From a virus: 64,000 nt of DNA. The notes under the pieces were generated by a model. That model made no database searches and was not told the DNA's origin. It was given only the letters and a program-made list of their open reading frames with translations. The stretch covers positions 58,194-122,193 of IMG/VR virus record IMGVR_UViG_3300035180_001563; one strand, written 5' to 3'. Below, in pieces: positions 35,710 through 44,637 of the stretch. Numbering within the stretch: the stretch's first letter is position 1; each line of letters starts with the position of its first letter. The translations under genes and the position numbers were made by a program.

Positions 35710-38589
35710 TTACTCTTCTTGAAGTGACTCAATTGGGTCAAAAGTGTCTACTTCTTGTATACTACTGAAACCACCTTTCATCTGAACGGTGAGAGTTCTA
35801 TCAAAAACGCTTCCAATTTCATCTCGGTGAGAAATGATGTAAATATTCAGATCTTCATCTCTAGCCTTCTTCTTTAGCATCTTAGCTGACGATTGAACCC
35901 CCACAGAATCCAAACCAACATCAAGCACTTCATCTAATAAACAAATGTTAATTGGTGTGTGTAATTTTTGTAAGACATCTCTAAACGCCAAAGATAATGC
36001 CAGATTGACTCGGGCACGTTGTCCATTTGACAAGTTTCCAAAACTTAAAGGTCTTCCATATAAACTAATCTTTGCTGTCATTTCATGAGTAAACTCAACT
36101 CGATGAACTAACCCAACCTGAGTCAAGTAATGATGAAGTCTCATGTTTAAGAACGGCAAGTTTCTATTAAGTAAAGCCTTTCTAACGAAACTATCCTTTT
36201 TTGTTAAAAGCTTTAACAAGAACTGTTGATGGTCTTGTGTTTTCTTCATCTCATTCAGATTCGTATAATCAATTGGATCGATATCCAATTGTTCTAATTC
36301 TCGGAGAGGCTCCAAGAAAGGGTTTACAGATTTTGTTAAATCTTCCACTTTCTGTATAATTACCTGTTTTTGAGTGTGAATCTCAACCAATTGTTCTATG
36401 TCATCAACCTGCTTTTGTTTCTTTTTAATCTTTAATAAAGTAGATAGATCTTCATCATCGGCGTCAGCGTCGTCTAACCGTTCACTGTATTGACTTAATA
36501 GTGTTTTTGCTTCTTCTAGATTATCTGTGCATTGAGAAATCTTTGATTCAGCATCGGCAAATTGTTGTAAACAATATGGACACTTTTGATCGGATAAATG
36601 GATAAGCTCATGTGTACTATCTTTAATAGTTTTTTCACATCGAAGAATAGAAGCTTTCAACTGCTTCCGTTCCAACATATTATCCTTTAGTTGTTTTTCC
36701 AATTCAGTAACTTCAGTATGTAACTTTTTTTCAACTTCAACGTCAACTGATTCTGCTTCTTCTAATTTTCTCTCATAGTCAACGATTGTTTGAGCATTCG
36801 TGTGTGACCATGTTTCAACTCGCTGTTGAGCAACTTTGAGTTGATCGTTATATCTCGAGTGTTCCTTTTCTAATTGTTCAATACGAACTTTTTGAATCGT
36901 CATCGAGTCTTCATTTGATTTAATCATTTCCTTTAAGATGACTGCTTGTTCAGATAACACTGTAAGGTTGAATAACCGTTCGATAAAGTCAGTTTGATTG
37001 GCTTGATAATGAGAATTCACAGGCATATCTAAGAAAGGAGTATGATTTGCAGATATAACAACAATCCGAACAAACATATCGTATGGCATTCCAATTACAT
37101 CTTGTATAGCTAGATCTGTGTTTTTTACGCTATCCCGAGCTTTATTATCCCCATTAACAAAAAAGTGTACAGAGTTTTCTCTTCCAGACTTTCCAGACTT
37201 TCTTCTTCGTTCAATTTTATATTGAACTCCACCTTTTTCAAATTCAACAATAACTTCAAGATTTTTTCCATTGATATTATTTATCAAATCGTCAACTTTA
37301 ATATCAGAAATTGGTCTATCATAGATTGCATAGGTAAGAGCATTCATTAATGTTGTGTTATGAGTTACGATAAAGTTGTCGGTTATGTATAAGTGATCTG
37401 GGTGATCGATCATAATACACTTTGTGTTCTGCATTCCTAAAAAATCAATAGAGTCTATCCTTAATCCCATGTTTGCATATTGTGTTTGTCCTGTTGTCAC
37501 CCGATCTTTTTTTCGAGTCAAGGAGAATAGTTGAGATGGGGTGTGATAATTAATACTTACGTTGAAAGATGGGCGTCCAGGAATCCTTTCATTATTCTTA
37601 TTCTTATAAAATGGTAAACGTGTGGTCATTTTAGCTGTTCCACCCAACGACCTAACAAGATATTGAACGTCTGTTGCTAGTCTTAAACTTGTGGATGAGA
37701 AAGATATGTTGTGTGTTTTACCAACTGTACCGTCTGTATCAAGTAAACCCTGTAATAGTTGCAATTTCTGCATTTGAGACGTTTTGAGCATATATTGGTC
37801 TGGTATAAATTTTTCATAACTATAACAACCCCACACTCCTATATTCATCAATATTGACCTTAGTGTGTTGCCCTTTGAACGAGTAACGTTATTACACACT
37901 ACATAGTCTTTCGTGTTGTTACGACCGAACAGTCGTAAGTGTTGTCCTAGTGTAATCAGTTGTTCATTAACGCGATTCACAATATGTGCGTCTATAGAAG
38001 TAAACTTGGGAGTTTTATCCGTAAGTCTACCATCTCCCAGCAAAGCACCTAGTAAATATGGGTCTAGTGGTAATTGTGCATCTGAAATATCTTCATGTTT
38101 TGGTAGTGGGACAAAAATTTTATAAGAGTTTCTGTTATAACTAGGATTCATCACCAGTTGTTCTAGTTCCAACGTGGTTAGGGTTTTGGTTCCTCGTTCT
38201 CCAATCGAACCCCACCTAGGTGAAAACACTGACCACAAATGTTCACTGTCTGCTTCAGTTTCTCGGCCATCACCAAATCGAATTTTATACGTAGGTCGTA
38301 CCCCCTCTTGTGGGAATGTATCAATGACCTTTGCGACACTACCGTCTGGTGTTATGACATCGTCACCAGTTTGGATATCACCCATGGTTGTCCACCCAGA
38401 CGGCGTCTTTATGTTACAATGTAACGGTTGCGCTTTACCAACGCCGTTACTGCTTTGACCATTAGTTGTATTATCCAAGTCTTCACCCAAAATTAACGTC
38501 GTACCTGTTTTCTGTAGATCGACTACAGTTTTAACTTTTCCATATGACATGAAATTTGATAAGGAGATTGTTTTAAATTCGATTTTCAT
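35710..38589 (-). CDS. 46: recombination endonuclease subunit gp46 (SbcC/Rad50-like) with intein
   Basis: 959 residues, of which 359 (53-411) are an intein; the spliced protein is 600 residues (T4: 560). The extein parts show an SMC-type ATPase. Walker A is NGVGK^TTLMN, split by the intein at the lysine. The coiled coil has a zinc hook CPYC near its turn. The ABC signature is FGNLSNGQRARVNLALSLAF and Walker B is INICLLDEVLDVG. With gp47 it resects DNA ends for recombination-dependent replication. Its start lies three bases after the gp47 stop. Activity requires splicing, since the nucleotide-binding loop is otherwise interrupted. Confidence 0.93.
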   Translation of the reverse strand: MKIEFKTISLSNFMSYGKVKTVVDLQKTGTTLILGEDLDNTTNGQSSNGVGKAQPLHCNIKTPSGWTTMGDIQTGDDVITPDGSVAKVIDTFPQEGVRPTYKIRFGDGRETEADSEHLWSVFSPRWGSIGERGTKTLTTLELEQLVMNPSYNRNSYKIFVPLPKHEDISDAQLPLDPYLLGALLGDGRLTDKTPKFTSIDAHIVNRVNEQLITLGQHLRLFGRNNTKDYVVCNNVTRSKGNTLRSILMNIGVWGCYSYEKFIPDQYMLKTSQMQKLQLLQGLLDTDGTVGKTHNISFSSTSLRLATDVQYLVRSLGGTAKMTTRLPFYKNKNNERIPGRPSFNVSINYHTPSQLFSLTRKKDRVTTGQTQYANMGLRIDSIDFLGMQNTKCIMIDHPDHLYITDNFIVTHNTTLMNALTYAIYDRPISDIKVDDLINNINGKNLEVIVEFEKGGVQYKIERRRKSGKSGRENSVHFFVNGDNKARDSVKNTDLAIQDVIGMPYDMFVRIVVISANHTPFLDMPVNSHYQANQTDFIERLFNLTVLSEQAVILKEMIKSNEDSMTIQKVRIEQLEKEHSRYNDQLKVAQQRVETWSHTNAQTIVDYERKLEEAESVDVEVEKKLHTEVTELEKQLKDNMLERKQLKASILRCEKTIKDSTHELIHLSDQKCPYCLQQFADAESKISQCTDNLEEAKTLLSQYSERLDDADADDEDLSTLLKIKKKQKQVDDIEQLVEIHTQKQVIIQKVEDLTKSVNPFLEPLRELEQLDIDPIDYTNLNEMKKTQDHQQFLLKLLTKKDSFVRKALLNRNLPFLNMRLHHYLTQVGLVHRVEFTHEMTAKISLYGRPLSFGNLSNGQRARVNLALSLAFRDVLQKLHTPINICLLDEVLDVGLDSVGVQSSAKMLKKKARDEDLNIYIISHRDEIGSVFDRTLTVQMKGGFSSIQEVDTFDPIESLQEE
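37357..38433 (-). other. class 3 intein with LAGLIDADG endonuclease in gp46 Walker A
   Basis: 359 residues starting with Ala (AQPLHCNIKTPSGWTTMGDI) and ending VTHN before Thr. There is no Cys/Ser/Thr at position 1. The covarying class 3 triplet is seen: Trp in block B (SEHLWSV), Cys in block F (NTKCIMID) and Thr in block G (VTHN). Two dodecapeptide motifs, LLGALLGDGRL and LLQGLLDTDGTV, show an intact homing endonuclease. Splicing would start from the block F Cys. Confidence 0.85.
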
Positions 38590-38591
38590 TA

Positions 38592-39641
38592 TTAAACCTT
38601 TAGAGACTTATAGATGTCAATTAACATTTCGTTATTAATGTGCTCAGTGTCAATGTTGTTGAGTAATTGTAGCATCATTTCACTCACCGATAATAATTCT
38701 CCATCTGTAACACTAACATCTACTTCTGTACCACTGATCACATTCTCAATTTCTTCTGATTCTTCAATCACCATCTCACGAAGTTTATACTTATCTAAAA
38801 AAGATTGCCGAATCACATTAATCTCTTCGTATGTGAGAGTGATATCTGCAGAACATTTAACTCTGGATTCAGTTGGGATTTGAATTTTTCCATCGATAAG
38901 CGCTGAAATCGTTGTTTTGATAAACTTTGGACATTGATCCCAATCTTTAAATTCTACCCGATTTGTTATGTAATCATACGTTGCCATTCCTCTTGAGGCA
39001 TCTCCTGCATCCCCAAAATTTGTTGGAAATGTATTTCCGATGTAAGTAACATTTTCAAAATGTTGACGTTTGTGAAAATGTCCTGAAAAAATTTGTTTAG
39101 GACCCTTAAAATCGTTTGAGTTGGGTCCAGAAGGCATTATGTTGTTATACCCAGTAACAATAAACCCCTGAAACTCAAAATGTCCATACCAAACAGGAAC
39201 TTTGAGATAGTTTGCTAATTCAGTATATTCTTCATGGAACATATATGGACAGAATAACGTCGGAATAATAGTTTCCTCACTCACAATCGGGTCGTCGATT
39301 ATTCTAAAATTTTCAAATGAAGATAAGTGAAATACGGAATGGATATCACGAGTGTGTCTATAATACAAATCGTGATTTCCAACATGAAAAAATACAGGCA
39401 ATCCAAGATCATTTAACTTCTTAGCACCATGATACGAAGACTTTAAGGTTGATACGTTAAGAGCACTTCTGTTCTCGTGCCAATCTCCCATAAACACAAC
39501 ATGATCTATGTCTGGGTCTTTGTGGACATTTTCACAAAACCAATCAATATAATTCATGCAATCATTATTGTGTTGATCTGAATTATTTCTCGCTCCCCAA
39601 TGGATATCTGTAAACATCGCAGATTTCTTTAATTTTTTCAT
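38592..39641 (-). CDS. 47: recombination endonuclease subunit gp47 (Mre11/SbcD-like)
   Basis: 349 residues (T4: 339). The metallophosphoesterase motifs are all present: FTDIHWG, MGDWHE, GNHDLYYRH, WYGHFE and SGHFHKRQHF, binding two Mn ions. It is the nuclease partner of gp46; the two genes are adjacent, in the order 47-46 as in T4. The C-terminal region (EEINVIRQSFLDKYKLREMV) would bind the gp46 coiled-coil base. Confidence 0.93.
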   Translation of the reverse strand: MKKLKKSAMFTDIHWGARNNSDQHNNDCMNYIDWFCENVHKDPDIDHVVFMGDWHENRSALNVSTLKSSYHGAKKLNDLGLPVFFHVGNHDLYYRHTRDIHSVFHLSSFENFRIIDDPIVSEETIIPTLFCPYMFHEEYTELANYLKVPVWYGHFEFQGFIVTGYNNIMPSGPNSNDFKGPKQIFSGHFHKRQHFENVTYIGNTFPTNFGDAGDASRGMATYDYITNRVEFKDWDQCPKFIKTTISALIDGKIQIPTESRVKCSADITLTYEEINVIRQSFLDKYKLREMVIEESEEIENVISGTEVDVSVTDGELLSVSEMMLQLLNNIDTEHINNEMLIDIYKSLKV

Positions 39642-39685
39642 TGACTGTCCATTTCAAAAAATAGGATCTTATTATCGTTATTAAT

Positions 39686-40366
39686 TTATTCTTCCGGTAA
39701 TACCGCTGTCTCTACGACAACTTCAACCTCTCCAGTGGATTCTGTGCTTTGTTCTCCAGGTTGTGAGTCTCCATCATATCTTGTTGTGATTACAGACCTG
39801 TTATAATCATCAAAACTTCCATTAAGCATAGCTTCTCGCTTTTCATGAAAATCTTCTTCGTGCTCAAGAATATAATTATATGAGGGATTGAAACCATGCT
39901 CAATCAAAGATTTGTCTTTGATGTCTCTAACACGTCTTTCGTGATTGAGATATTGCGTAAAAGAATTTTTAACACATTGGGTATAAAAGGCGAAAGGGTT
40001 GTTGCTGCGATTTTCATCAAATGCTGCCCATGTTTTACACAACATCAATAAAGCATATGACTGCATATCTTCATTATATGAGTAATTAGCGTAATTACCT
40101 TTTTTACCATATCGTTTTGTCAACATGAGGAACATTTTTGCTAATTCGTTTGTTATCACTCCCTTTAGCTTACTTGCTTTTACCTGAATCATTAAATCTC
40201 TGTTGTTGATATAATTTCGAACAGCTGGAGGTTTTGCAACAGTAGGTGGTTTGACGGCTTTTGGAGGTTTTGCAGCAACACGTGGTTTGACGGCTTTTGG
40301 AGGTTTTGTTGTGTTTTTTTCTTTAGGTGTTATTGATTCTGTTGTTGGAGAGATATTGACGCTCAT
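39686..40366 (-). CDS. 55: late-transcription sigma factor gp55
   Basis: 226 residues from the ATG at 40366 (MSVNISPTTE), preferred over an earlier in-frame start because AAGGAA and a sigma70 promoter precede it. T4 gp55 is 185. The sigma-like core has YNEDMQSYALLMLCKTWAAF, NNPFAFYTQCVKNSFTQYLN, HERRVRDIKDKSLIEHGFNP. It directs RNA polymerase to TATAAATA boxes, which are abundant here. Odd point: the first about 50 residues hold a Pro/Lys repeat (KPPKAVKPRVAAKPPKAVK) not found in T4. Confidence 0.88.
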   Translation of the reverse strand: MSVNISPTTESITPKEKNTTKPPKAVKPRVAAKPPKAVKPPTVAKPPAVRNYINNRDLMIQVKASKLKGVITNELAKMFLMLTKRYGKKGNYANYSYNEDMQSYALLMLCKTWAAFDENRSNNPFAFYTQCVKNSFTQYLNHERRVRDIKDKSLIEHGFNPSYNYILEHEEDFHEKREAMLNGSFDDYNRSVITTRYDGDSQPGEQSTESTGEVEVVVETAVLPEE

Positions 40367-40399
40367 GCTTTGTGAGTTCCTTATAGTTATAGCTTTACA

Positions 40400-40428
40400 A
40401 GTATACAATAGTTTCTGTAATGAGACAA
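40400..40428 (-). promoter_or_regulatory. sigma70-type promoter for gp55
   Basis: On the minus strand TTGTCT (40423-40428), a 17-base spacer and TATACT (40400-40405), about 34 bases before the gp55 ATG. This fits early or middle synthesis of the late sigma factor. Confidence 0.62.
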
Positions 40429-40465
40429 CCAATAAATACATTAGATGTGATAAGAGAAAACATAT

Positions 40466-41200
40466 ATGGCTGCTTCAACAGATGAGTTCAAAGTTAAATT
40501 GGTGTCCGCACTAGATGTTAATTCATCCGAGGCCACAGGACGGAAAGTTGTAATATTTAACGTATCTCCACAAATCAATGAACAAGGAACAGTTGAGTAT
40601 GATCCAATTCAGATAATTCAAGGTCCAACCACATTTCAAGCATACAAAGGTACGTCAGCTAGAACATTCTCACTATCTACAACAAAGTTGATATCCAGGA
40701 CACCAACGGAAGCTCGTGACAATATACAAATATTGAACATTCTCCGTTCGTGGAGAATGCCATATTTCGGGTACCAAAAGAATACAGATGACGTTTCCAA
40801 ATTTTTCAGTGCTGTGAAAAACACCGGAGCCTTAAAAACTAACTCTCTAGATCAATTAAAACAACAGAGCAATGCTTTAGTATCTAGACTGGGGGCTCCT
40901 CCGGAGATATTATATTTTTCTGCTTATTCTCAATCTAATTCATCATCAACATCTGCTGAAGGTCAATTTCGTGGGAATATCAAAAGAGTCCCGGTTGTAT
41001 TAACGTCCCTTTCAATTACATATCCGGATGATGTAGCATATATTCCTACTGCTATGAGAGGTGAAGTTGATGCTCTTGGTGGAGTCCCCTTTCCAGTAAT
41101 AATGACTATTGGTCTTGAATTAACTGAAACTCATTCACCTGGAGAAGTTAATGTATTTAATTTAGCTAAATATGCCAATGGTGTATTGGATGGATTCTAA
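40466..41200 (+). CDS. baseplate tail-tube cap, gp48-like
   Basis: 244 residues. It shares the plan of T4-type tube cap/initiator proteins: SLSTTKLISRTPTEARDNIQ (the RTxxEA motif), ILRSWRMPYFG, LGAPPEILYFSAY, VPVVLTSLSITYPDDVAYIP, and the ending FNLAKYANGVLDGF. It would sit on the hub and start tube polymerisation. It is followed two bases later by gp53 and then by the hub-lysozyme gene, a baseplate cluster. It could be gp54 rather than gp48. An AATAAATAC late-like box lies near 40431. Confidence 0.6.
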   Translation: MAASTDEFKVKLVSALDVNSSEATGRKVVIFNVSPQINEQGTVEYDPIQIIQGPTTFQAYKGTSARTFSLSTTKLISRTPTEARDNIQILNILRSWRMPYFGYQKNTDDVSKFFSAVKNTGALKTNSLDQLKQQSNALVSRLGAPPEILYFSAYSQSNSSSTSAEGQFRGNIKRVPVVLTSLSITYPDDVAYIPTAMRGEVDALGGVPFPVIMTIGLELTETHSPGEVNVFNLAKYANGVLDGF

Positions 41201-41202
41201 AC

Positions 41203-41511
41203 ATGGCAAAAAACTCACTCACTATTACAAAATCAAGATATAATAAGGGAGGTCAAACTGTATCGTACCCAAATCGATTAGATTGGTGGGAACGATACGT
41301 GTTTCCAATCAGCAAAGAAGATGTGTTGTACACAATTGAGTCAAAATACAATAAGCGTCCTGATTTACTAGCGTATGATGTTTATGGTTCACCGGTTTAC
41401 ACTTGGTTCATTTTACAATATAATAATATAATCGATATTAATATAGAGTTTGTAACTGGAACAATGATCAGACTTCCAACTGTATATAGAGTAAAAACAG
41501 AGATAACATAA
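41203..41511 (+). CDS. 53: baseplate wedge protein gp53-like
   Basis: 102 residues against 196 in T4. The conserved N-terminal half of gp53 is present: YPNRLDWWERYVFPISKEDV, YTIESKYNKRPDLLAYDVYG, VYTWFILQYNNIIDINIEFV and a final LPTVYRV. The LysM-like second half of T4 gp53 is absent. It is tightly packed between the tube cap and the hub genes; its stop is directly followed by the next ATG. Confidence 0.82.
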   Translation: MAKNSLTITKSRYNKGGQTVSYPNRLDWWERYVFPISKEDVLYTIESKYNKRPDLLAYDVYGSPVYTWFILQYNNIIDINIEFVTGTMIRLPTVYRVKTEIT

Positions 41512-44253
41512 ATGGCGAATGTAACAAATAACTCGAGCAATCAACCACAGAGCGATCCATCACAATCGTCGACTACACAAGCCAATGAGGTACACGATTT
41601 TAACCCAGATTATTCCTCTGATGATCCTACTATCAATCCTAAGGCCAATCCATTAAAACAGTTTAGAACATACTCATATCGATTTGTTCATATTGTGAGT
41701 GACTCTACTCAAATTATACAGAATTTAATGGCTGCTGGTGGTTCTGACATGAACATATATACTCATCCTGACTTGATTGGGGAAGGTCCAAGATTTGGTC
41801 TTAAAACTTTAGGTGGATCCAAAGGTTTACCTGAATCTAAATATGTCATTATTTCAAATACAGCCACAGACTCAAATATCGTTTTTAAATCTGTATATCT
41901 GAGGTCTTATTTTGGAGGAGGAACAAGTACATCAGAAAATACAGCAAACCCTCCTGGAACTACAGGTAACCCCTCTGATGAATTAAAGATGACGTTGATC
42001 GAACCGTTTGGAGTTAGGTACGTTGAGTATATATTGGGTGCTTGTAATCAACTGAATATGAAAAGTTCAGGCCAGGCTATACACGTTCTTAAAGTATTTT
42101 TTGTTGGTCATAAAAGTGATGGAACAGTTGAGATTCTTTCTGGGTACAATCCTATAACATTTGCCTTTACAAGCATATCTATGGATTTTACAAGCTCTCA
42201 AACAACATACACCATAGAAGCTGTACCTACCATGAATGCGGGGGCAAGTTTACCTACAGCATCTATGATTGGTACAAGTACCTTTACTGTACATGGAGGG
42301 ACGTTTAAAGATTTTGTTGATAATTTCAATAGAATTCTTCAAAAAGACAGTGCAGACACCCAAAAGAAATTAGACGAAGAGAAGAAAAACGAAGTTGCTC
42401 CTATATACACCATAACCATTGCACCAACGTCACTGTACCAAACAAAAGATTATATAGTACAGGATCAAGTTCATGATAAAAACAAGGAAGAAAATCCTGA
42501 TAATTGGACTATGTGTACAGCAGTTGGCAGTCAAATACAAGATCTAATCATGCATGCGTTTGCTACATGTAAAAAAGCTTTGGAAGATCAAAAACCAACT
42601 GAATATGATAAGAATGGTATTGCAACCACATATATTCCCAACATCTTTACATATACGAAACAGTTTGTGAATGCAAAAGGACAAATTCAAACTCAATACT
42701 TATATGAAATACAAAAAGTACCAAAGACAGTGTTCAAGAGTACAAATGATCAAGCTGAAACTAAATCAGACTCAACTTCGGATTCAACTGCCTCAAATTC
42801 ATCATCTTTGGACAGCAAACGCTTTAATGACTTTTTACAACAACAGTTATCGAGAGCAAACTTGTTAGAGTTTGATTTTGTATTTTCTGGAATCAATGAT
42901 GATATAATTGATTATCAGATGGTAATGACAAATGGATTGGCGTTACTGAGTAATACAGTAACCCCACCTCAAAATCTGTCACAAAAAACCCAAACATCAA
43001 CAACTCCAGTTGATGGGGTTAAAAAGAACACAAATCAAGTTCCAGATGATAAGTCTACTGCTCCAGAATCAAAGTCAAACACAACCACTGGTAGTCAACC
43101 ACAACTAGTAAGATACACAAAATCTCTACCACTAAAAGATCCATCTTCATATCAAATGTTTTTGTCAATGATGAGAACTTATACTCAGTACGAAGTAGCT
43201 CAAACAACAATTACAATAATGGGTAATCCTCGGTTATTTGATCAGTGCACTATAAACCCAAAACTGTTAATAGATACAACACAAGGGCCTAGCAAAGAAG
43301 ATTACATGCGAGAGGTGCCAGCATATGCAAAAATTAATGTGTTCATGCCTCAAATCGACCCCAATACAGGATATGTTAATTTTGAAACTATTCCAGAACG
43401 TGGATTCAGAAACCCATTTTGGTACGATGGAATTTTTCAGATATACGTTATAGAAAATTTCTTTGATGATGGAATATTTAAACAAAAACTTACTCTCTTA
43501 CCAAATGTAACTTCAGATGCTGTTTCAGACGTCTATACAGAAAAAGATCACAATATGTCATCGTCACCCGGAACAAACGGTAAACGAACAGCATCAGATG
43601 CTAAAAGCGCTTCCAATGTTAAACAAAAAAATTCATCAACGTCTAAATGTGTTACCCGTGGTATTCCAGTTGTTTTAGATGGAACTGATGGTGGAACAGG
43701 TAGTACAAACGTCAAAGCCTTTCTTAAAACAATTCGCTTCGCAGAAGGAACTGCAGCTCCTGATGGTTGGACTCGTGTTGTCAATGGAAAACTTACAAAC
43801 TCAGGCACTGTTCTCTCAACTGCTTCTGAGGCTCAAGCATATGCAAATGCTCACAATCTCTCTGGGTCATTTAATAGTACTGGTTATAGTGGCAATATTC
43901 ATTTTACAGGTGGGTATAGTAAACATCCAAACGCAGCAATTCATTGGGCTAATGGTCAACCAACATCCAGTGCTGCAGGAGCATATCAGTTCCTATATAA
44001 GACGTGGAATGGTATAGTCAGTGCAAAACACTTACCTGATTTTTCTCCCGTAAACCAAGACATAGGAGCTGTATATTTGATAAATGGTAGAGGAGCTCTC
44101 ACCGACGTCAAACAAGGAAGATTTGAAGATGCTATTGAAAAATGTCAACTGGAGTGGGCCTCACTAGGACCTCATTATGGACAAGGATATATATGTATTG
44201 AGAATCTTAAAGCAGCATATGAAAAATATGGTGGAACATATATAGCTTCGTGA
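41512..44253 (+). CDS. baseplate hub protein fused to a lambda-R-type peptidoglycan lytic domain
   Basis: 913 residues. The N-terminal about 700 are baseplate-like, with QFRTYSYRFVHIVSDST, FGVRYVEYILGACNQLNMKS, two low-complexity Ser/Thr/Lys linkers (about 415-435 and 485-530), and a beta segment ending GIFQIYVIENFFDDGIFKQK. Residues about 730-913 match lambda endolysin R: FLKTIRFAEGT with catalytic Glu745, GGYSKHPN, SSAAGAYQFLYKTWN, LPDFSPVNQDIGAVYLI, RGALTDVKQGRFEDAIEKC. It would cut the cell wall during tail penetration, as T4 gp5 does with an unrelated lysozyme. This is a fusion I do not know from T4. Confidence 0.78.
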   Translation: MANVTNNSSNQPQSDPSQSSTTQANEVHDFNPDYSSDDPTINPKANPLKQFRTYSYRFVHIVSDSTQIIQNLMAAGGSDMNIYTHPDLIGEGPRFGLKTLGGSKGLPESKYVIISNTATDSNIVFKSVYLRSYFGGGTSTSENTANPPGTTGNPSDELKMTLIEPFGVRYVEYILGACNQLNMKSSGQAIHVLKVFFVGHKSDGTVEILSGYNPITFAFTSISMDFTSSQTTYTIEAVPTMNAGASLPTASMIGTSTFTVHGGTFKDFVDNFNRILQKDSADTQKKLDEEKKNEVAPIYTITIAPTSLYQTKDYIVQDQVHDKNKEENPDNWTMCTAVGSQIQDLIMHAFATCKKALEDQKPTEYDKNGIATTYIPNIFTYTKQFVNAKGQIQTQYLYEIQKVPKTVFKSTNDQAETKSDSTSDSTASNSSSLDSKRFNDFLQQQLSRANLLEFDFVFSGINDDIIDYQMVMTNGLALLSNTVTPPQNLSQKTQTSTTPVDGVKKNTNQVPDDKSTAPESKSNTTTGSQPQLVRYTKSLPLKDPSSYQMFLSMMRTYTQYEVAQTTITIMGNPRLFDQCTINPKLLIDTTQGPSKEDYMREVPAYAKINVFMPQIDPNTGYVNFETIPERGFRNPFWYDGIFQIYVIENFFDDGIFKQKLTLLPNVTSDAVSDVYTEKDHNMSSSPGTNGKRTASDAKSASNVKQKNSSTSKCVTRGIPVVLDGTDGGTGSTNVKAFLKTIRFAEGTAAPDGWTRVVNGKLTNSGTVLSTASEAQAYANAHNLSGSFNSTGYSGNIHFTGGYSKHPNAAIHWANGQPTSSAAGAYQFLYKTWNGIVSAKHLPDFSPVNQDIGAVYLINGRGALTDVKQGRFEDAIEKCQLEWASLGPHYGQGYICIENLKAAYEKYGGTYIAS

Positions 44254-44258
44254 TTTAG

Positions 44259-44287
44259 TTGTCATGTTATTCTTCTGGTGTTATAAT
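44259..44287 (+). promoter_or_regulatory. sigma70-type promoter for dsbA-like gene and gp43
   Basis: TTGTCA (44259-44264), exactly 17 bases, then TGTTATAAT with an extended TG (-10 at 44282-44287). This is the strongest host-type promoter seen in the window, right after the hub gene stop. Confidence 0.75.
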
Positions 44288-44325
44288 TAACGCTAATAAA
44301 AAGTTTTACTTATAAGGAGAATAAA

Positions 44326-44637
44326 ATGGCTCGACCAAAAAAACAACCAGATACAGCCCCCGTCACAAATGCAGCTCCCTCTTCCCCAGCGGACCGAGAA
44401 AAACTTAGAACGATGCTTGAAGAAATTGTCCATGCAATGAGACGGGCAGATGATGAGAAGGTGTCTATTAAGGAAATTAAAGACGAAATCAAAAAACAGT
44501 TTGGTATTGCTCCAAAATACACAGGCAAGATGGCAAAAACAATGTACAAACATGCATTTGATGAAGTCAAAGCAGAAAATTCTGAATTTGAAGATCTTTA
44601 TCAAACTATCGTTGAAGGAATCAGCGAAGACCAATGA
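44326..44637 (+). CDS. DsbA-like double-stranded DNA-binding protein
   Basis: 103 residues. After a basic, proline-rich lead (MARPKKQPDTAP) comes a helical core: REKLRTMLEEIVHAMRRADD, VSIKEIKDEIKKQFGIAPKY, AKTMYKHAFDEVKAENSEFE, ending LYQTIVEGISED. This pattern matches T4 DsbA, which binds late promoter regions and enhances transcription. It overlaps the gp43 start by four bases (ATGA), so the two are coupled. Ribosome site AAGGAGA. Confidence 0.62.
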   Translation: MARPKKQPDTAPVTNAAPSSPADREKLRTMLEEIVHAMRRADDEKVSIKEIKDEIKKQFGIAPKYTGKMAKTMYKHAFDEVKAENSEFEDLYQTIVEGISEDQ

